This document shows, piece after piece, positions 24,904 to 32,926 of a stretch of DNA of 64,000 nt. The notes under the pieces were generated by a model that was not told the origin of the DNA, did no database searches, and saw only the letters and a list, made by a program, of their open reading frames with translations. The DNA lies in NCBI RefSeq assembly GCF_000016645.1, contig NC_009441.1, positions 1,984,001-2,048,000 of the forward strand. The letters run 5' to 3'. The stretch comes from Flavobacterium johnsoniae UW101 (GTDB lineage: Bacteria; Bacteroidota; Bacteroidia; Flavobacteriales; Flavobacteriaceae). Made by a program: the position numbers and the translations under genes. The first letter of the stretch is position 1. Every line of letters begins with the position of its first letter.

Positions 24904-25005
24904 TTGTCATCCTGAGGAACGAAGGATCACACGAGAAATTCTGCCTGCATAATCACCAATCTTTGCCGACTTCCGAGTGTGATCCTTCGTTCCTTAGGAT
25001 GACAA
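24904..25005. repeat. Long inverted repeat C (29-bp arms, one mismatch)
   Basis: The left arm begins TTGTCATCCTGAGGAACGAA and the right arm is 24977-25005. The flanks CCACACAG before and GATTG after match copy E near 32.5 kb. It ends just short of the stop codon of the small exported protein. Confidence 0.9.
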
Positions 25006-25017
25006 GATTGCGCTGAA

Positions 25018-25377
25018 TTACTTAATCTTAATCAATTTTCCTTTCCCAACTACTTCGTCAAGATAATTCGAAGCAGAACTTTGCTTATCATGCATATAAA
25101 ATAGAATCGTATCTTTTTCGATTTGATCTTTTGGAATACTTATAACTAAATCAGTATTAATGAAATTATCCAGTACTATTTTGCTGCCATAAGAAATTTT
25201 TCCTTTTGGCAGATATTTGTTATCAAAGGCAAAAATGCTGTCCTTAAAAGTAATTTTATCTTTTTGGATATAAGTATTGTCCTCTTCAATCAAGTAATTG
25301 TAACGGCCAATAAGTTTGTCTGTTTTCTGAGTAAAACTAATTAAAAGCAGTGTCGTTATTAAGGCAAAATATTTCAT
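25018..25377 (-). CDS. Small exported protein of unknown function
   Basis: A 119-residue protein. A hydrophobic leader (MKYFALITTLLLISFTQ) suggests export. The rest is mixed beta-type sequence (IGRYNYLIEEDNTYIQKDKI) without a family motif that I recognise and without cysteines. It begins 6 bases after the RamB/ScfR-like regulator gene and is likely its operon partner, which is the only functional hint. Confidence 0.6.
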   Translation of the reverse strand: MKYFALITTLLLISFTQKTDKLIGRYNYLIEEDNTYIQKDKITFKDSIFAFDNKYLPKGKISYGSKIVLDNFINTDLVISIPKDQIEKDTILFYMHDKQSSASNYLDEVVGKGKLIKIK

Positions 25378-25383
25378 GGCATT

Positions 25384-26865
25384 CTAACTATATTGATTCA
25401 TAAATTGCTGTACAACAGCATCGGTATTCTCATGGCGTTTTTTTCTTTCTAAAACAACTGGCGGTGCTGCTCTTTCCAGACAATCCTGAACAGCACAGGT
25501 TTCGCAAGTTACACCAACAATTCGTTTCACCAAAGGTTTTCCGTCAATGACCTTGAATTTCTTTTTCATTGTTGGATTAATCAAAATTCCGACAGAAATA
25601 CTTCGAATGGTATCATGTAAAAAAGGATCCTTTGTTGCTGATGAAAATACTAAATATTCGTTTCCGCTATTCGCATAACTGGAAATTTGCGCATCAAAAA
25701 AATGAGATTTATTTTGTTTGATGGCTTCGTCAATCGTTTTAACCGAAACCCATCTTCTGCAATAATGCTCGTTGGTTTCGTTGGCGTGCGGTTCTTGCTG
25801 ATGTGTAATGTGTAATTCTTTATTAATTTGGTAAACATCAGAACCAATTCGGTGTGATAATCTTAAAAAGAATAAATTCTTTAGTTGAAAATCTTTCGGT
25901 AATAAATTGGTCAATCTTTGGTAAAAAGATTCAGGCGAAACTTCAAAACTTTCAATTAATTGAACAAATTCTTCTGGTTTCGGATTCTCATTTTCTAAAA
26001 AAGAATTGATTTTGTCTACTACTAATTTCCTTGGAAGTAACAAAGCACCAGCAAAATAAGAAGCGTAAAAATTATGCAAAACCTGATCGAAATTTTCAAA
26101 CTTAATCCAACTGAAAGTCAGTAATCGATCGGATATTTTTAGATAATTATAAGCTATTTCTTTGGCTAAAATAAATGCTTTCTGCGGAGCATCGAGTTCA
26201 GTTGAAAGCAATAAAGTCTTGCTTTTTGGAACATAAATCGAACGTAAATCGCCCAAAGCTTCCTGATCTGTAAACGCTATTTCTCTGATGTTGTATTCGT
26301 ATTCTTCTTTTAAAATCGCTTCCAGTTCTTCAACGCTGATTTTAGAATCCAGATTAATTTGAAACGACTTCGAAAACGCGATTACTTTTTCTTCTAAATC
26401 TTCAAAATAATTACTATGTGCTTCCTGATACGAACGCAAAGCAGCTAAAAAGAAACTTTCACGGCTTAAATTATAATGCTGTGCAATTTCGATAATCGTA
26501 CTAATAAACGCATTGACTTTTGCCGGAGCATTGGCAATAATATCAATTAAATCAGCTTCTTGAATTCCGAAAAGTTCCAGCGGAATCTCTTTTAAAATGC
26601 CTGATTTTAATATTTCGCCAATAGGAGCTAGGTTGTTATCGAGTTTTAAAGACACCATTTGGTCATAAGTCACGTCCAAATGTTCGCAGAGCAATAAAAT
26701 TTTATCGGTTTTTGGATATTTTTTCCCCTTTTCAATCTCGTTTAAGTACGATTTTGAAAGATTGGTCAATTTGGCCAAGCCAAAAAGAGAAAGATTTTTT
26801 TGCGTTCTGACTTGTTTCAATTTTAGTCCGAAGATCAGCTTTATATAGTCTTTTTCGATATCCAT
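25384..26865 (-). CDS. RamB/ScfR-like short-chain acyl-CoA-type regulator
   Basis: A 493-residue regulator. An XRE helix-turn-helix occupies residues 10-70 (LKQVRTQKNLSLFGLAKLTN, SKSYLNEIEKG). An IrrE-like middle follows, but its metal-site helix reads ILAKEIAYNYL, lacking both histidines, so it is not a protease. The C-terminal DUF2083-type region has Cys454, Cys457 and Cys462 (CETCAVQDCLERAAPP). The RamB/ScfR/PrpC-regulator group controls acetate, glyoxylate and propionate genes in Actinobacteria. Divergence from aceB makes glyoxylate control the best guess. Its promoter is nearly perfect and the mRNA almost leaderless. Confidence 0.85.
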   Translation of the reverse strand: MDIEKDYIKLIFGLKLKQVRTQKNLSLFGLAKLTNLSKSYLNEIEKGKKYPKTDKILLLCEHLDVTYDQMVSLKLDNNLAPIGEILKSGILKEIPLELFGIQEADLIDIIANAPAKVNAFISTIIEIAQHYNLSRESFFLAALRSYQEAHSNYFEDLEEKVIAFSKSFQINLDSKISVEELEAILKEEYEYNIREIAFTDQEALGDLRSIYVPKSKTLLLSTELDAPQKAFILAKEIAYNYLKISDRLLTFSWIKFENFDQVLHNFYASYFAGALLLPRKLVVDKINSFLENENPKPEEFVQLIESFEVSPESFYQRLTNLLPKDFQLKNLFFLRLSHRIGSDVYQINKELHITHQQEPHANETNEHYCRRWVSVKTIDEAIKQNKSHFFDAQISSYANSGNEYLVFSSATKDPFLHDTIRSISVGILINPTMKKKFKVIDGKPLVKRIVGVTCETCAVQDCLERAAPPVVLERKKRHENTDAVVQQFMNQYS

Positions 26866-26869
26866 GAAC

Positions 26870-26901
26870 CAAATATAGGTATTCTAAAAATAATCGCCAA
26901 A
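26870..26901 (-). promoter_or_regulatory. Consensus, near-leaderless promoter of the RamB-like gene
   Basis: The minus strand reads TTTG (26898-26901), 20 bases, TATATTTG (26870-26877), both exact. The start codon follows the -7 box by only 4 bases, so the transcript should begin at or next to the ATG. Confidence 0.75.
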
Positions 26902-26912
26902 AAATTATTTTT
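26886..26912. promoter_or_regulatory. Possible autoregulatory inverted repeat
   Basis: AAAAATAAT and ATTATTTTT form a perfect 9-bp inverted repeat with a 9-base spacer, covering the -33 element of the RamB-like gene. The placement suits autorepression, but A/T-rich repeats can arise by chance. Confidence 0.4.
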
Positions 26913-26919
26913 CATTTTT

Positions 26920-26933
26920 AGCGAACGTTCGCT
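26920..26933. promoter_or_regulatory. 14-bp palindrome, candidate operator for aceB
   Basis: AGCGAACGTTCGCT is a perfect palindrome, GC-rich for this genome, in the divergent gap. Its end touches the proposed aceB -33 TTG. It is the best candidate binding site for the RamB-like regulator. Confidence 0.55.
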
Positions 26934-26963
26934 TGTTTTGTAAAAAACTTTTTTATAATATTG
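26933..26963 (+). promoter_or_regulatory. Probable aceB promoter
   Basis: TTG (26933-26935), 20 bases, then TAATATTG (26956-26963), which is one base off TAnnTTTG. A leader of about 95 bases precedes the chosen aceB ATG. Confidence 0.45.
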
Positions 26964-27062
26964 TGGTGTAGAAAATATTAATTATCAGTTTGTTATGGAT
27001 TTGTGTTTTTGAAAAACATAGAATTGATTCAATTGCTGCTAATGAAATTAAAAACCACAGCT

Positions 27063-28664
27063 ATGAAAAACCAATTAGAAATTACCGAAACGGCAATGGA
27101 ATTTTTAGCCGAAAAGAAGCTTCGTTATCCAAAGATCTGGACAGAAGAAGCCATTGTTTTTATAACTGAATTGCATAGAAAATTCGAATCACAGCGAAAA
27201 CTATTGCTTTTACAGCGCGAACAGAAACAAGTCACTTTTGATCAGGGAATTATGCCTGTTTTTATTCCAGAAACCAAAAGTGTGAGAGAAGGCAGTTGGA
27301 AAGCTGGAGAAATTCCGAAAGATTTATTGGATCGAAGAGTAGAAATTACCGGGCCGGTTGACCGCAAAATGATTATTAATGCTTTGAATTCTGGCGCCAA
27401 AACATTTATGGCCGATTTTGAAGACAGCACTTCGCCAACCTGGCAAAACTTGATGGACGGACAGGTAAATTTGATTGATGCGGTAAACAAAACCATTACG
27501 TTTACTGATTTGGTAAAACAGAAATCGTATCATTTAAATGAAAAAATCGCAACGTTAATTGTACGTCCGAGAGGTTTGCATTTGCCAGAAAAACATGTTT
27601 TAGTTGAAGGAAATGAAGTTTCGGGTTCTTTGATAGATTTTGGTTTGTATGTTTTTCACAATCATAAACGACTTTTAGAAAACAATTCTGGACCGTATTT
27701 CTACATTCCGAAATTAGAGCATTATCTGGAAGCGCGCTGGTGGAATAATGTAATTGATTTTACCGAGGATTATTTAAAACTGAACAGAGGAACGATAAAA
27801 GTGACGGTTTTAATTGAAACGATAACGGCAAGTTTTCAATTGGATGAAATTATCTACGAATTGAAAGAACATATCGTTGGCTTAAACTGCGGACGCTGGG
27901 ATTATATTTTCTCCTACATCAAAAAGTTTAGAAAAAATCCAAAATTCATCGTGCCAGATCGGGATCAGGTAACTATGACTTCGCCTTTTATGAGTGCTTA
28001 TTCAAATCTGGTAATTCAAAGATGTCATAAAAGAGGAATTCATGCAATTGGCGGAATGGCTGCACAGATTCCGATTCGAAATAACGAAGAAGCTAATGCA
28101 GTTGCTTTCGCAAAAGTAAGAACCGATAAGGAACGTGAAGTTAAAAATGGACACGACGGAACTTGGGTAGCGCATCCGGATTTAGTTGCAATAGCAAAAG
28201 AAATTTTTGATAAAGGAATGCCAACTCCAAATCAGATTCACGTAAAAAGAGAACATCGAAAAATTACAGAAGCCGATTTGATTGAACCGCCAATTGGAAT
28301 CATTACTGAAAATGGTGTCCGCAAAAACATCAACGTTGGAGTTTTATATCTGGCTTCATGGCTAAACGGACAAGGCGCCGCCGCTTTACATAATTTGATG
28401 GAAGATGCTGCAACGGCCGAAATTTCGAGATCACAATTGTGGCAATGGCTTCAGAATAAAGTGATTTTAGATAATGGACGAAAATTAGATTTGGCTTATT
28501 ATCATGAATTGGCTTTAAATGAATTCAGAAAAATCAAGGAAGAAATAGGAGAAGAAAATTATGAAAAACAACAATTTCCATTAGCCGAAAAAATGCTGGA
28601 AAGACTGGTTGTAAACCTGCATTTTGTGGATTTCGTTACTCTTCCATGTTATAAATATCTATAA
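27063..28664 (+). CDS. aceB: Malate synthase A
   Basis: A 533-residue malate synthase, which condenses glyoxylate and acetyl-CoA in the glyoxylate bypass. Diagnostic blocks: ADFEDSTSPTWQNLMDGQVN, VRPRGLHLPEKHVLV (catalytic Arg), GLNCGRWDYIFSYIKKF, and GGMAAQIPIRNN. The start MKNQLEITETAMEFL is preferred over in-frame GTG (27003) and ATG (27042) because it gives the family's usual length and N-terminus. It is upstream of aceA, with a 145-base repeat element in the gap, and divergent from the RamB-like regulator. Confidence 0.94.
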   Translation: MKNQLEITETAMEFLAEKKLRYPKIWTEEAIVFITELHRKFESQRKLLLLQREQKQVTFDQGIMPVFIPETKSVREGSWKAGEIPKDLLDRRVEITGPVDRKMIINALNSGAKTFMADFEDSTSPTWQNLMDGQVNLIDAVNKTITFTDLVKQKSYHLNEKIATLIVRPRGLHLPEKHVLVEGNEVSGSLIDFGLYVFHNHKRLLENNSGPYFYIPKLEHYLEARWWNNVIDFTEDYLKLNRGTIKVTVLIETITASFQLDEIIYELKEHIVGLNCGRWDYIFSYIKKFRKNPKFIVPDRDQVTMTSPFMSAYSNLVIQRCHKRGIHAIGGMAAQIPIRNNEEANAVAFAKVRTDKEREVKNGHDGTWVAHPDLVAIAKEIFDKGMPTPNQIHVKREHRKITEADLIEPPIGIITENGVRKNINVGVLYLASWLNGQGAAALHNLMEDAATAEISRSQLWQWLQNKVILDNGRKLDLAYYHELALNEFRKIKEEIGEENYEKQQFPLAEKMLERLVVNLHFVDFVTLPCYKYL

Positions 28665-28668
28665 TTTA

Positions 28669-28813
28669 TTTAAACACATAGAAACATAGATTTTATTTTT
28701 TCTATAAAAAGAGAAAAGAAAAAACTGGTTTTTCATGCATAGATAACTATGTGAATTGAAACAAGTGAAACGCCTTTAACCACAAAGTATAACTATGTTT
28801 CTATGTGTTTAAA
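28669..28813. repeat. TIR element 1 (about 145 bp, MITE-like)
   Basis: Terminal inverted repeats of 21 bp, perfect, containing TAAACACATAGAAACATAG (28671-28689) and its reverse complement (28793-28811). The interior holds CATAGATAACTATGTGAATT followed by AAACAAGTGAAACGCCTTTAA. Copies 2 and 3 (45.2 and 47.0 kb) share termini and interior. No coding frame. It lies between aceB and aceA, which run the same way. Confidence 0.85.
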
Positions 28814-28888
28814 AATCTTGGTTCAAACTGAAAACTGAAAACCGAGACTGAAAACTTTATTAACGAACCACTTTAACTAAACTATATT

Positions 28889-30169
28889 ATGAAAACAACA
28901 GAAGACAGAATTCAGGAATTGATTAACGATTGGATTACGAACCCGAGATGGAAAGGAGTTGAGCGTCCTTACACTGCAAGCGAAGTAGTAACACTTCAGG
29001 GGTCTTATAAAATTGAGCATTCTATTGCCAAAATGGGTGCTGAAAAATTATGGAGAAAGTTAAAAAGTCAGGATTATGTTGCGGGTTTGGGAGCATTAAC
29101 TGGAAATCAGGCGATTCAGGAAGTCGATGCGGGTTTAGAAGCAATTTACTTAAGTGGATGGCAGGTTGCTGCTGATGCAAATCTGGCGGGAGAAATGTAT
29201 CCTGACCAATCGCTTTACCCGGTAAACAGCGTTCCGATGGTGGTAAAAAAGATCAACAACGCTTTATTGCGTGCTGATCAGATTCAGACTGTAAATAATA
29301 TTGAAGATAGAAAAGATTATTTAGTTCCAATTGTAGCTGATGCCGAAGCTGGTTTTGGCGGCAACTTAAATGCTTTCGAATTAATGAAATCGATGATTGA
29401 AGCTGGAGCTTCTGGAGTTCATTTTGAAGATCAGCTGAGTTCTGCTAAAAAGTGCGGACATTTGGGCGGGAAGGTTTTAGTTCCAACTCAGGAAGCAATA
29501 AATAAATTAATTGCGGCACGATTGGCATCAGATGTTATGGGCGTTTCAACTTTAATAATTGCTCGAACAGATGCCGATGCAGCTAATTTACTAACAAGCG
29601 ATGCGGATCCAAGAGATAGAAAGTTTTTAACAGGTGAAAAAACGACTGAAGGTTTCTTCTACGTTAAAAACGGAATTGATCAGGGAATTGCAAGAGGTTT
29701 AAGTTACGCACCATACGCTGATTTAATCTGGATGGAAACCAGTAATCCCGATTTAGATTATGCAAGAAAGTTTGCAAAAGCAATGAAAAAAGAATTTCCA
29801 GACAAAATGCTGGCGTACAATTGTTCGCCGTCTTTCAACTGGGCGGCAAAATTGACGGTTGCTGAAATGGAAACGTTTAGAGAAGATTTAGCAGCAATGG
29901 GATATAGTTTTCAGTTCATTACTTTAGCAGGATTCCATGCTTTGAATACCAGTATGTTTGAATTGTCTAAAGCTTACAAAGAGAGAGGAATGGCAGGCTA
30001 TTCTGAATTGCAGGAACGCGAATTTGCTTTGCAGAAAAACGGATTCAGAGCTGTAAAACATCAGGCTTTTGTGGGAACTTCTTATTTTGATGCCGTTCAA
30101 AATACGGTAATGTTAGGGAAATCAGCAATAACCGCAATGGAACATTCAACAGAGGTTGAACAGTTTTAA
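28889..30169 (+). CDS. aceA: Isocitrate lyase
   Basis: A 426-residue isocitrate lyase that splits isocitrate into glyoxylate and succinate. The catalytic motif KKCGHLGGK holds Cys189. [12 protein letters not shown], the [12 protein letters not shown] run-in, and [13 protein letters not shown] are typical. Length matches bacterial AceA. Together with aceB and the RamB-like regulator it completes a glyoxylate-bypass locus for growth on acetate or fatty acids. Confidence 0.96.
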   Translation: MKTTEDRIQELINDWITNPRWKGVERPYTASEVVTLQGSYKIEHSIAKMGAEKLWRKLKSQDYVAGLGALTGNQAIQEVDAGLEAIYLSGWQVAADANLAGEMYPDQSLYPVNSVPMVVKKINNALLRADQIQTVNNIEDRKDYLVPIVADAEAGFGGNLNAFELMKSMIEAGASGVHFEDQLSSAKKCGHLGGKVLVPTQEAINKLIAARLASDVMGVSTLIIARTDADAANLLTSDADPRDRKFLTGEKTTEGFFYVKNGIDQGIARGLSYAPYADLIWMETSNPDLDYARKFAKAMKKEFPDKMLAYNCSPSFNWAAKLTVAEMETFREDLAAMGYSFQFITLAGFHALNTSMFELSKAYKERGMAGYSELQEREFALQKNGFRAVKHQAFVGTSYFDAVQNTVMLGKSAITAMEHSTEVEQF

Positions 30170-30177
30170 TTTTTTTT

Positions 30178-30267
30178 ACCATTAAGATATTAAGAAAGTT
30201 AAGCTTTATATCCTTAAAAAAGAAGGAAGATTAAGTCTAGCTTAATGAATCTTAATATCTTAATGGT
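30178..30267. repeat. Inverted repeat between convergent aceA and crp-like genes
   Basis: ACCATTAAGATATTAAGA (30178-30195) is an exact reverse complement of 30250-30267. Inner arms AGTTAAGCT / AGCTTAATG extend the structure imperfectly. It belongs to a TTAAG-rich repeat type and may end both transcripts. Confidence 0.8.
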
Positions 30268-30273
30268 TTAATT

Positions 30274-30849
30274 TTACTTTTTCAAAAGTCTTGCTTTCAT
30301 TTTGCTGAAGAATTCAGGTGTTACACCAATGAAAGAAGCGATTTGTTTTTGAGGAACTTTGTGTACCAATGTTCCGTATTTTTTTGTGAATTTTTCAAAA
30401 CGTTCTTCCGCAGGCAAACTCAAGTTGTCCATTAATCTCTGCTGATTCGCAACCAATGAATTTTCAATTAAAATTCTGAAAAAGCGTTCCAGTTTTGGAA
30501 TTTCAAGATACAATTGTTCCTGATTTTCTTTAGATAACGAAACCACTTCAGCTTCTTCCAGAACTTCAATAAAAAGCTGTCCCGGTTTTTGCGAAAAATA
30601 ACTGTACATATCACTCATCCACCAGCCTTCGCAAGCGAAAGAAAGTACATGTTCGACAATATTATCGTTAATGTTGAAACTTCTTAAAATACCTGAATTT
30701 ACGAAATAGGAATGTTTGCAGACTTCACCAGCATTTAGTAAAAGCGTTTTGGCTTTGTAAGTGTGGGTTTCTAGTTTAGATAAAAAAAGCGCCTGTTCTT
30801 CTGATGTCAGAGAAACGTGTTTGGCAATGTTTTCGAGAATTAATGCCAT
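30274..30849 (-). CDS. Crp/Fnr-family regulator
   Basis: A 191-residue protein with a cyclic-nucleotide-binding-like beta domain (THTYKAKTLLLNAGEVCKHS, YFVNSGILRSF) and a C-terminal winged helix (KVPQKQIASFIGVTPEFFSK). The cAMP-binding RxS signature is not evident, so the ligand may differ or be absent, as in many Bacteroidota Crp-like proteins. Its ATG overlaps the stop of the DUF6370 gene by one base (TAATG), indicating translational coupling. Confidence 0.87.
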   Translation of the reverse strand: MALILENIAKHVSLTSEEQALFLSKLETHTYKAKTLLLNAGEVCKHSYFVNSGILRSFNINDNIVEHVLSFACEGWWMSDMYSYFSQKPGQLFIEVLEEAEVVSLSKENQEQLYLEIPKLERFFRILIENSLVANQQRLMDNLSLPAEERFEKFTKKYGTLVHKVPQKQIASFIGVTPEFFSKMKARLLKK

Positions 30850-31169
30850 TATTTTTTATCGTCGATTAAAGTAAATAAAGTTGCTTTGAATCTGTTTCCT
30901 TTAATTTCTCCTGTAACTAAAGCTTTGCTTATTGCATTACAGAAACCTTTTTCTGAGTGTGCATCACCATGATCGTGAATCGTAGTTCCGTCAACAAAAT
31001 AGCTTTTCCCGTCGATGCGAACTGCTAAATCACAGCTTTTGCCTTTCATACCAAATTGGCATTCTCCGCAAGAAGCTTCTACAATTGTTGGTTTATCAAA
31101 TTTCTTTTTGTCTTGTGCCTGAGTTGAAATCCCAATAAAAAGGAAAATCATGAATATAAGTTTTTTCAT
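30849..31169 (-). CDS. DUF6370-like exported protein
   Basis: A 106-residue protein with a signal peptide (MKKLIFMIFLFIGISTQAQ) and a small domain with three or more cysteines: EASCGECQFGMKGKSCDLAV, later DAHSEKGFCNAIS. The glycine/cysteine pattern matches proteins labelled DUF6370 in Flavobacteriia. A periplasmic metal- or disulfide-related role is possible but not shown. It is the upstream gene of a coupled pair with the Crp-like regulator and follows purT by 6 bases. Confidence 0.7.
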   Translation of the reverse strand: MKKLIFMIFLFIGISTQAQDKKKFDKPTIVEASCGECQFGMKGKSCDLAVRIDGKSYFVDGTTIHDHGDAHSEKGFCNAISKALVTGEIKGNRFKATLFTLIDDKK

Positions 31170-31175
31170 TTTCTA

Positions 31176-32333
31176 TTAATTTACAGTTATTAATTTTGCC
31201 GTTTCTTTGGCGCGTTCTGTTATTTCGTTAATTGGAGTTGCCAGTGAATCGTGGCTTAAAACAACTCCCATTCGGCGGTAAGGTCTTGAAGTAGGTTTGC
31301 CGAAAATTCTAAAATCAGTTTTTGGTAAGGTGGCTACTTTTTCGATTCCGCTGAAAGTTGGATTTGTCGAATCTTCTGATGCTAAAATTACGGCACTTGC
31401 TCCGGCTTTTTCTAAAGTAATTTCGAAAATTGGAAGACTTAAAATAGCTCTTAAATGCAATTCAAACTCGTTGAAATTCTGAGTTCCGGCTAAAGTTACC
31501 ATGCCAGTATCATGCGGACGTGGAGAAAGTTCAGAGAAATAAACGCCTTCTTTAGTAAGGAAAAATTCAACACCAAAAAGTCCAGCTCCGCCAAGCGCTT
31601 CGGTAATTTTTTCGGCCATATCCTGTGCTTCGTACAAATCTTTTTCTGAAACCAAAGCTGGCTGCCAGCTTTCCTGATAATCACCTCTTTCTTGTCTGTG
31701 ACCAATTGGAGCGCAGAATAAAGTTGGATTGTCATTTTGAGTAATTGTTAAAAGCGTAATTTCTGAATGGAAATCTACAAATGCTTCAACAATTACTTCG
31801 ATAACATCGCCACGCGAACCCGCAACGGCATATTGCCATGCTTTTTCAATATCGCTTTCTGTTTTGATAGTCGATTGTCCTTTTCCTGAGGATGACATTA
31901 ATGGTTTTACCACGCAAGGAATTCCAATTTCTAGAACGGCTTTTTGAAGTTCTTCTGCCGAAGTTGCGTATTCATATTTTGCTGTTCTTAATCCCAATTC
32001 TTTTGCTGCTAAATCGCGAATAGCTTTACGATTCATGGTAAAGTTTGCCGCTTTCGCTGAAGGAACAACGGTGATTCCTTGTTTTTCGTAATCGTAAAAA
32101 CGTTCGGTGCGAATGGCTTCTATTTCGGGAACTATAAAATCTGGTTGGTGTTTGGCTACAATTCGGTCAAGTGCTTCGCCGTCAAGCATATTGATGACTT
32201 CAAAACCGTGTGCAACCTGCATGGCTGGTGCGTTTTCGTAACTGTCAACTGCAATTATGGTTTGTCCGATTCGTTGTGCGGCAATGACAAATTCTTTGCC
32301 TAATTCGCCTGAACCTAGGAGTAATATTTTCAT
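31176..32333 (-). CDS. purT: Formate-dependent GAR transformylase PurT
   Basis: A 385-residue ATP-grasp enzyme that makes formyl-GAR from formate and ATP in purine synthesis. The N-terminus [20 protein letters not shown], the ATP-grasp core [15 protein letters not shown], and [20 protein letters not shown] are diagnostic. The start chosen removes 70 implausible in-frame residues that would be read through intergenic repeats. It is the first gene of a run purT, DUF6370, Crp-like with gaps of 6 and -1 bases. Confidence 0.94.
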   Translation of the reverse strand: MKILLLGSGELGKEFVIAAQRIGQTIIAVDSYENAPAMQVAHGFEVINMLDGEALDRIVAKHQPDFIVPEIEAIRTERFYDYEKQGITVVPSAKAANFTMNRKAIRDLAAKELGLRTAKYEYATSAEELQKAVLEIGIPCVVKPLMSSSGKGQSTIKTESDIEKAWQYAVAGSRGDVIEVIVEAFVDFHSEITLLTITQNDNPTLFCAPIGHRQERGDYQESWQPALVSEKDLYEAQDMAEKITEALGGAGLFGVEFFLTKEGVYFSELSPRPHDTGMVTLAGTQNFNEFELHLRAILSLPIFEITLEKAGASAVILASEDSTNPTFSGIEKVATLPKTDFRIFGKPTSRPYRRMGVVLSHDSLATPINEITERAKETAKLITVN

Positions 32334-32368
32334 TTTGGAGTGTTGTAATGTTTGAGTAGTAAAAGTAG

Positions 32369-32503
32369 GGAAAAAGGTTTTAACCGCAAAGTTCGCAATC
32401 CCGATAGCTATCGGGAGCGCAAAGAACACTAAGTTTTTGTTTTTAAGATAAAAAAAGCTCGCAAAGAATTTTTCACGCAGATTTTGGAGATTCGGCAGAT
32501 TTA
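32369..32503. repeat. CGCAAAG / CACGCAGATT repeat cluster with nested palindrome
   Basis: Upstream of purT lies an AACCGCAAAGTTCGCAA unit and a GCGCAAAGAACACTAAG unit, split by the perfect 18-bp palindrome TCCCGATAGCTATCGGGA (32399-32416). Then comes TTTTTCACGCAGATTTTGGA with GATTCGGCAGATTTAA. A lone CACGCAGATTTAGCAGAT copy is at 37066-37083. The gap between purT and the 32927 gene (593 bases) is almost all repeat. Confidence 0.65.
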
Positions 32504-32546
32504 ATTTAATAACCAACTTACGTTTTAGAAATAGTAACCACACAGT

Positions 32547-32648
32547 TTGTCATTTCGAGGAACGAGAAATCACACTCGGGATTCGACAAAGATTGGCGAT
32601 TTTGATTGTGGAGTTTCTAGTGTGATTTCTCGTTCCTCGAAATGACAA
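32547..32648. repeat. Long inverted repeat E (29-bp perfect arms)
   Basis: The left arm begins TTGTCATTTCGAGGAACGAG and the right arm (32620-32648) is its exact reverse complement over 29 bases. The spacer contains TTCGACAAAGATTGGCGATT. Flanks CCACACAG and GATTG match copy C. Confidence 0.93.
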
Positions 32649-32704
32649 GATTGTGAGAAGTTTGAAATGAAATTATAAATGTAAACGTTCTTATGAATAC
32701 GTTC

Positions 32705-32795
32705 GCGTGAGGGATAGAAGTGGAAAGCCCGCAGCCTGACGAAGGAAGTGCGAGGACTTGTAACGGATAGCCCGACCCGGAGGGGCACGCCCAAA
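32705..32795 (+). repeat. GCGTGAGGG...CACGCCCAAA repeat, copy 1
   Basis: It starts GCGTGAGGGATAGAAGTGGA and ends CCCGACCCGGAGGGGCACGC then CCAAA. The ends GCGTG and CACGC pair. It is distinctly GC-rich for this genome. Copy 2 is at 37133-37220; a degraded inverted copy is near 24.7 kb. Confidence 0.75.
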
Positions 32796-32817
32796 TTTAT
32801 ATATTTTTATTTATGAA

Positions 32818-32883
32818 TAATGCCTACAGATATCTGTAGAAAATTCAGGTTAAATTAATTCAGGAATTTTGATGTAGGCATTA
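32818..32883. repeat. Inverted element overlapping the promoter of the 32927 gene
   Basis: TAATGCCTACA (32818-32828) and TGTAGGCATTA (32873-32883) form an 11-bp inverted repeat. Inside is the perfect palindrome CTACAGATATCTGTAG (32824-32839) and a doubled ATTCAGG. It covers the -33 region of the next gene, so it could be an operator or a repeat insertion. Confidence 0.6.
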
Positions 32884-32900
32884 GTATATTTCTATATTTG
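32867..32900 (+). promoter_or_regulatory. Promoter of the 32927 gene
   Basis: TTTTG, 21 bases, TATATTTG (32893-32900, exact), 26 bases before the ATG. Confidence 0.6.
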
Positions 32901-32926
32901 CCCGCAAAACAAATAATAATCATAAG

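Noticed and set aside
27003..27062. GTG (27003) and ATG (27042) starts for malate synthase
   Set aside because: The extra residues are not family-like and the ATG at 27063 gives the standard length.
28669..28813. Riboswitch upstream of aceA
   Set aside because: The sequence matches the TIR element found at two unrelated junctions, so a metabolite-specific riboswitch is unlikely.
32334..32543. 70-residue N-terminal extension of PurT
   Set aside because: It is read through repeat DNA and the promoter region; the family N-terminus begins at 32333.
32570..32794. Reading frame across repeats E and GCGTGAGGG
   Set aside because: It is made entirely of repeat sequence and lacks codon bias or a promoter.
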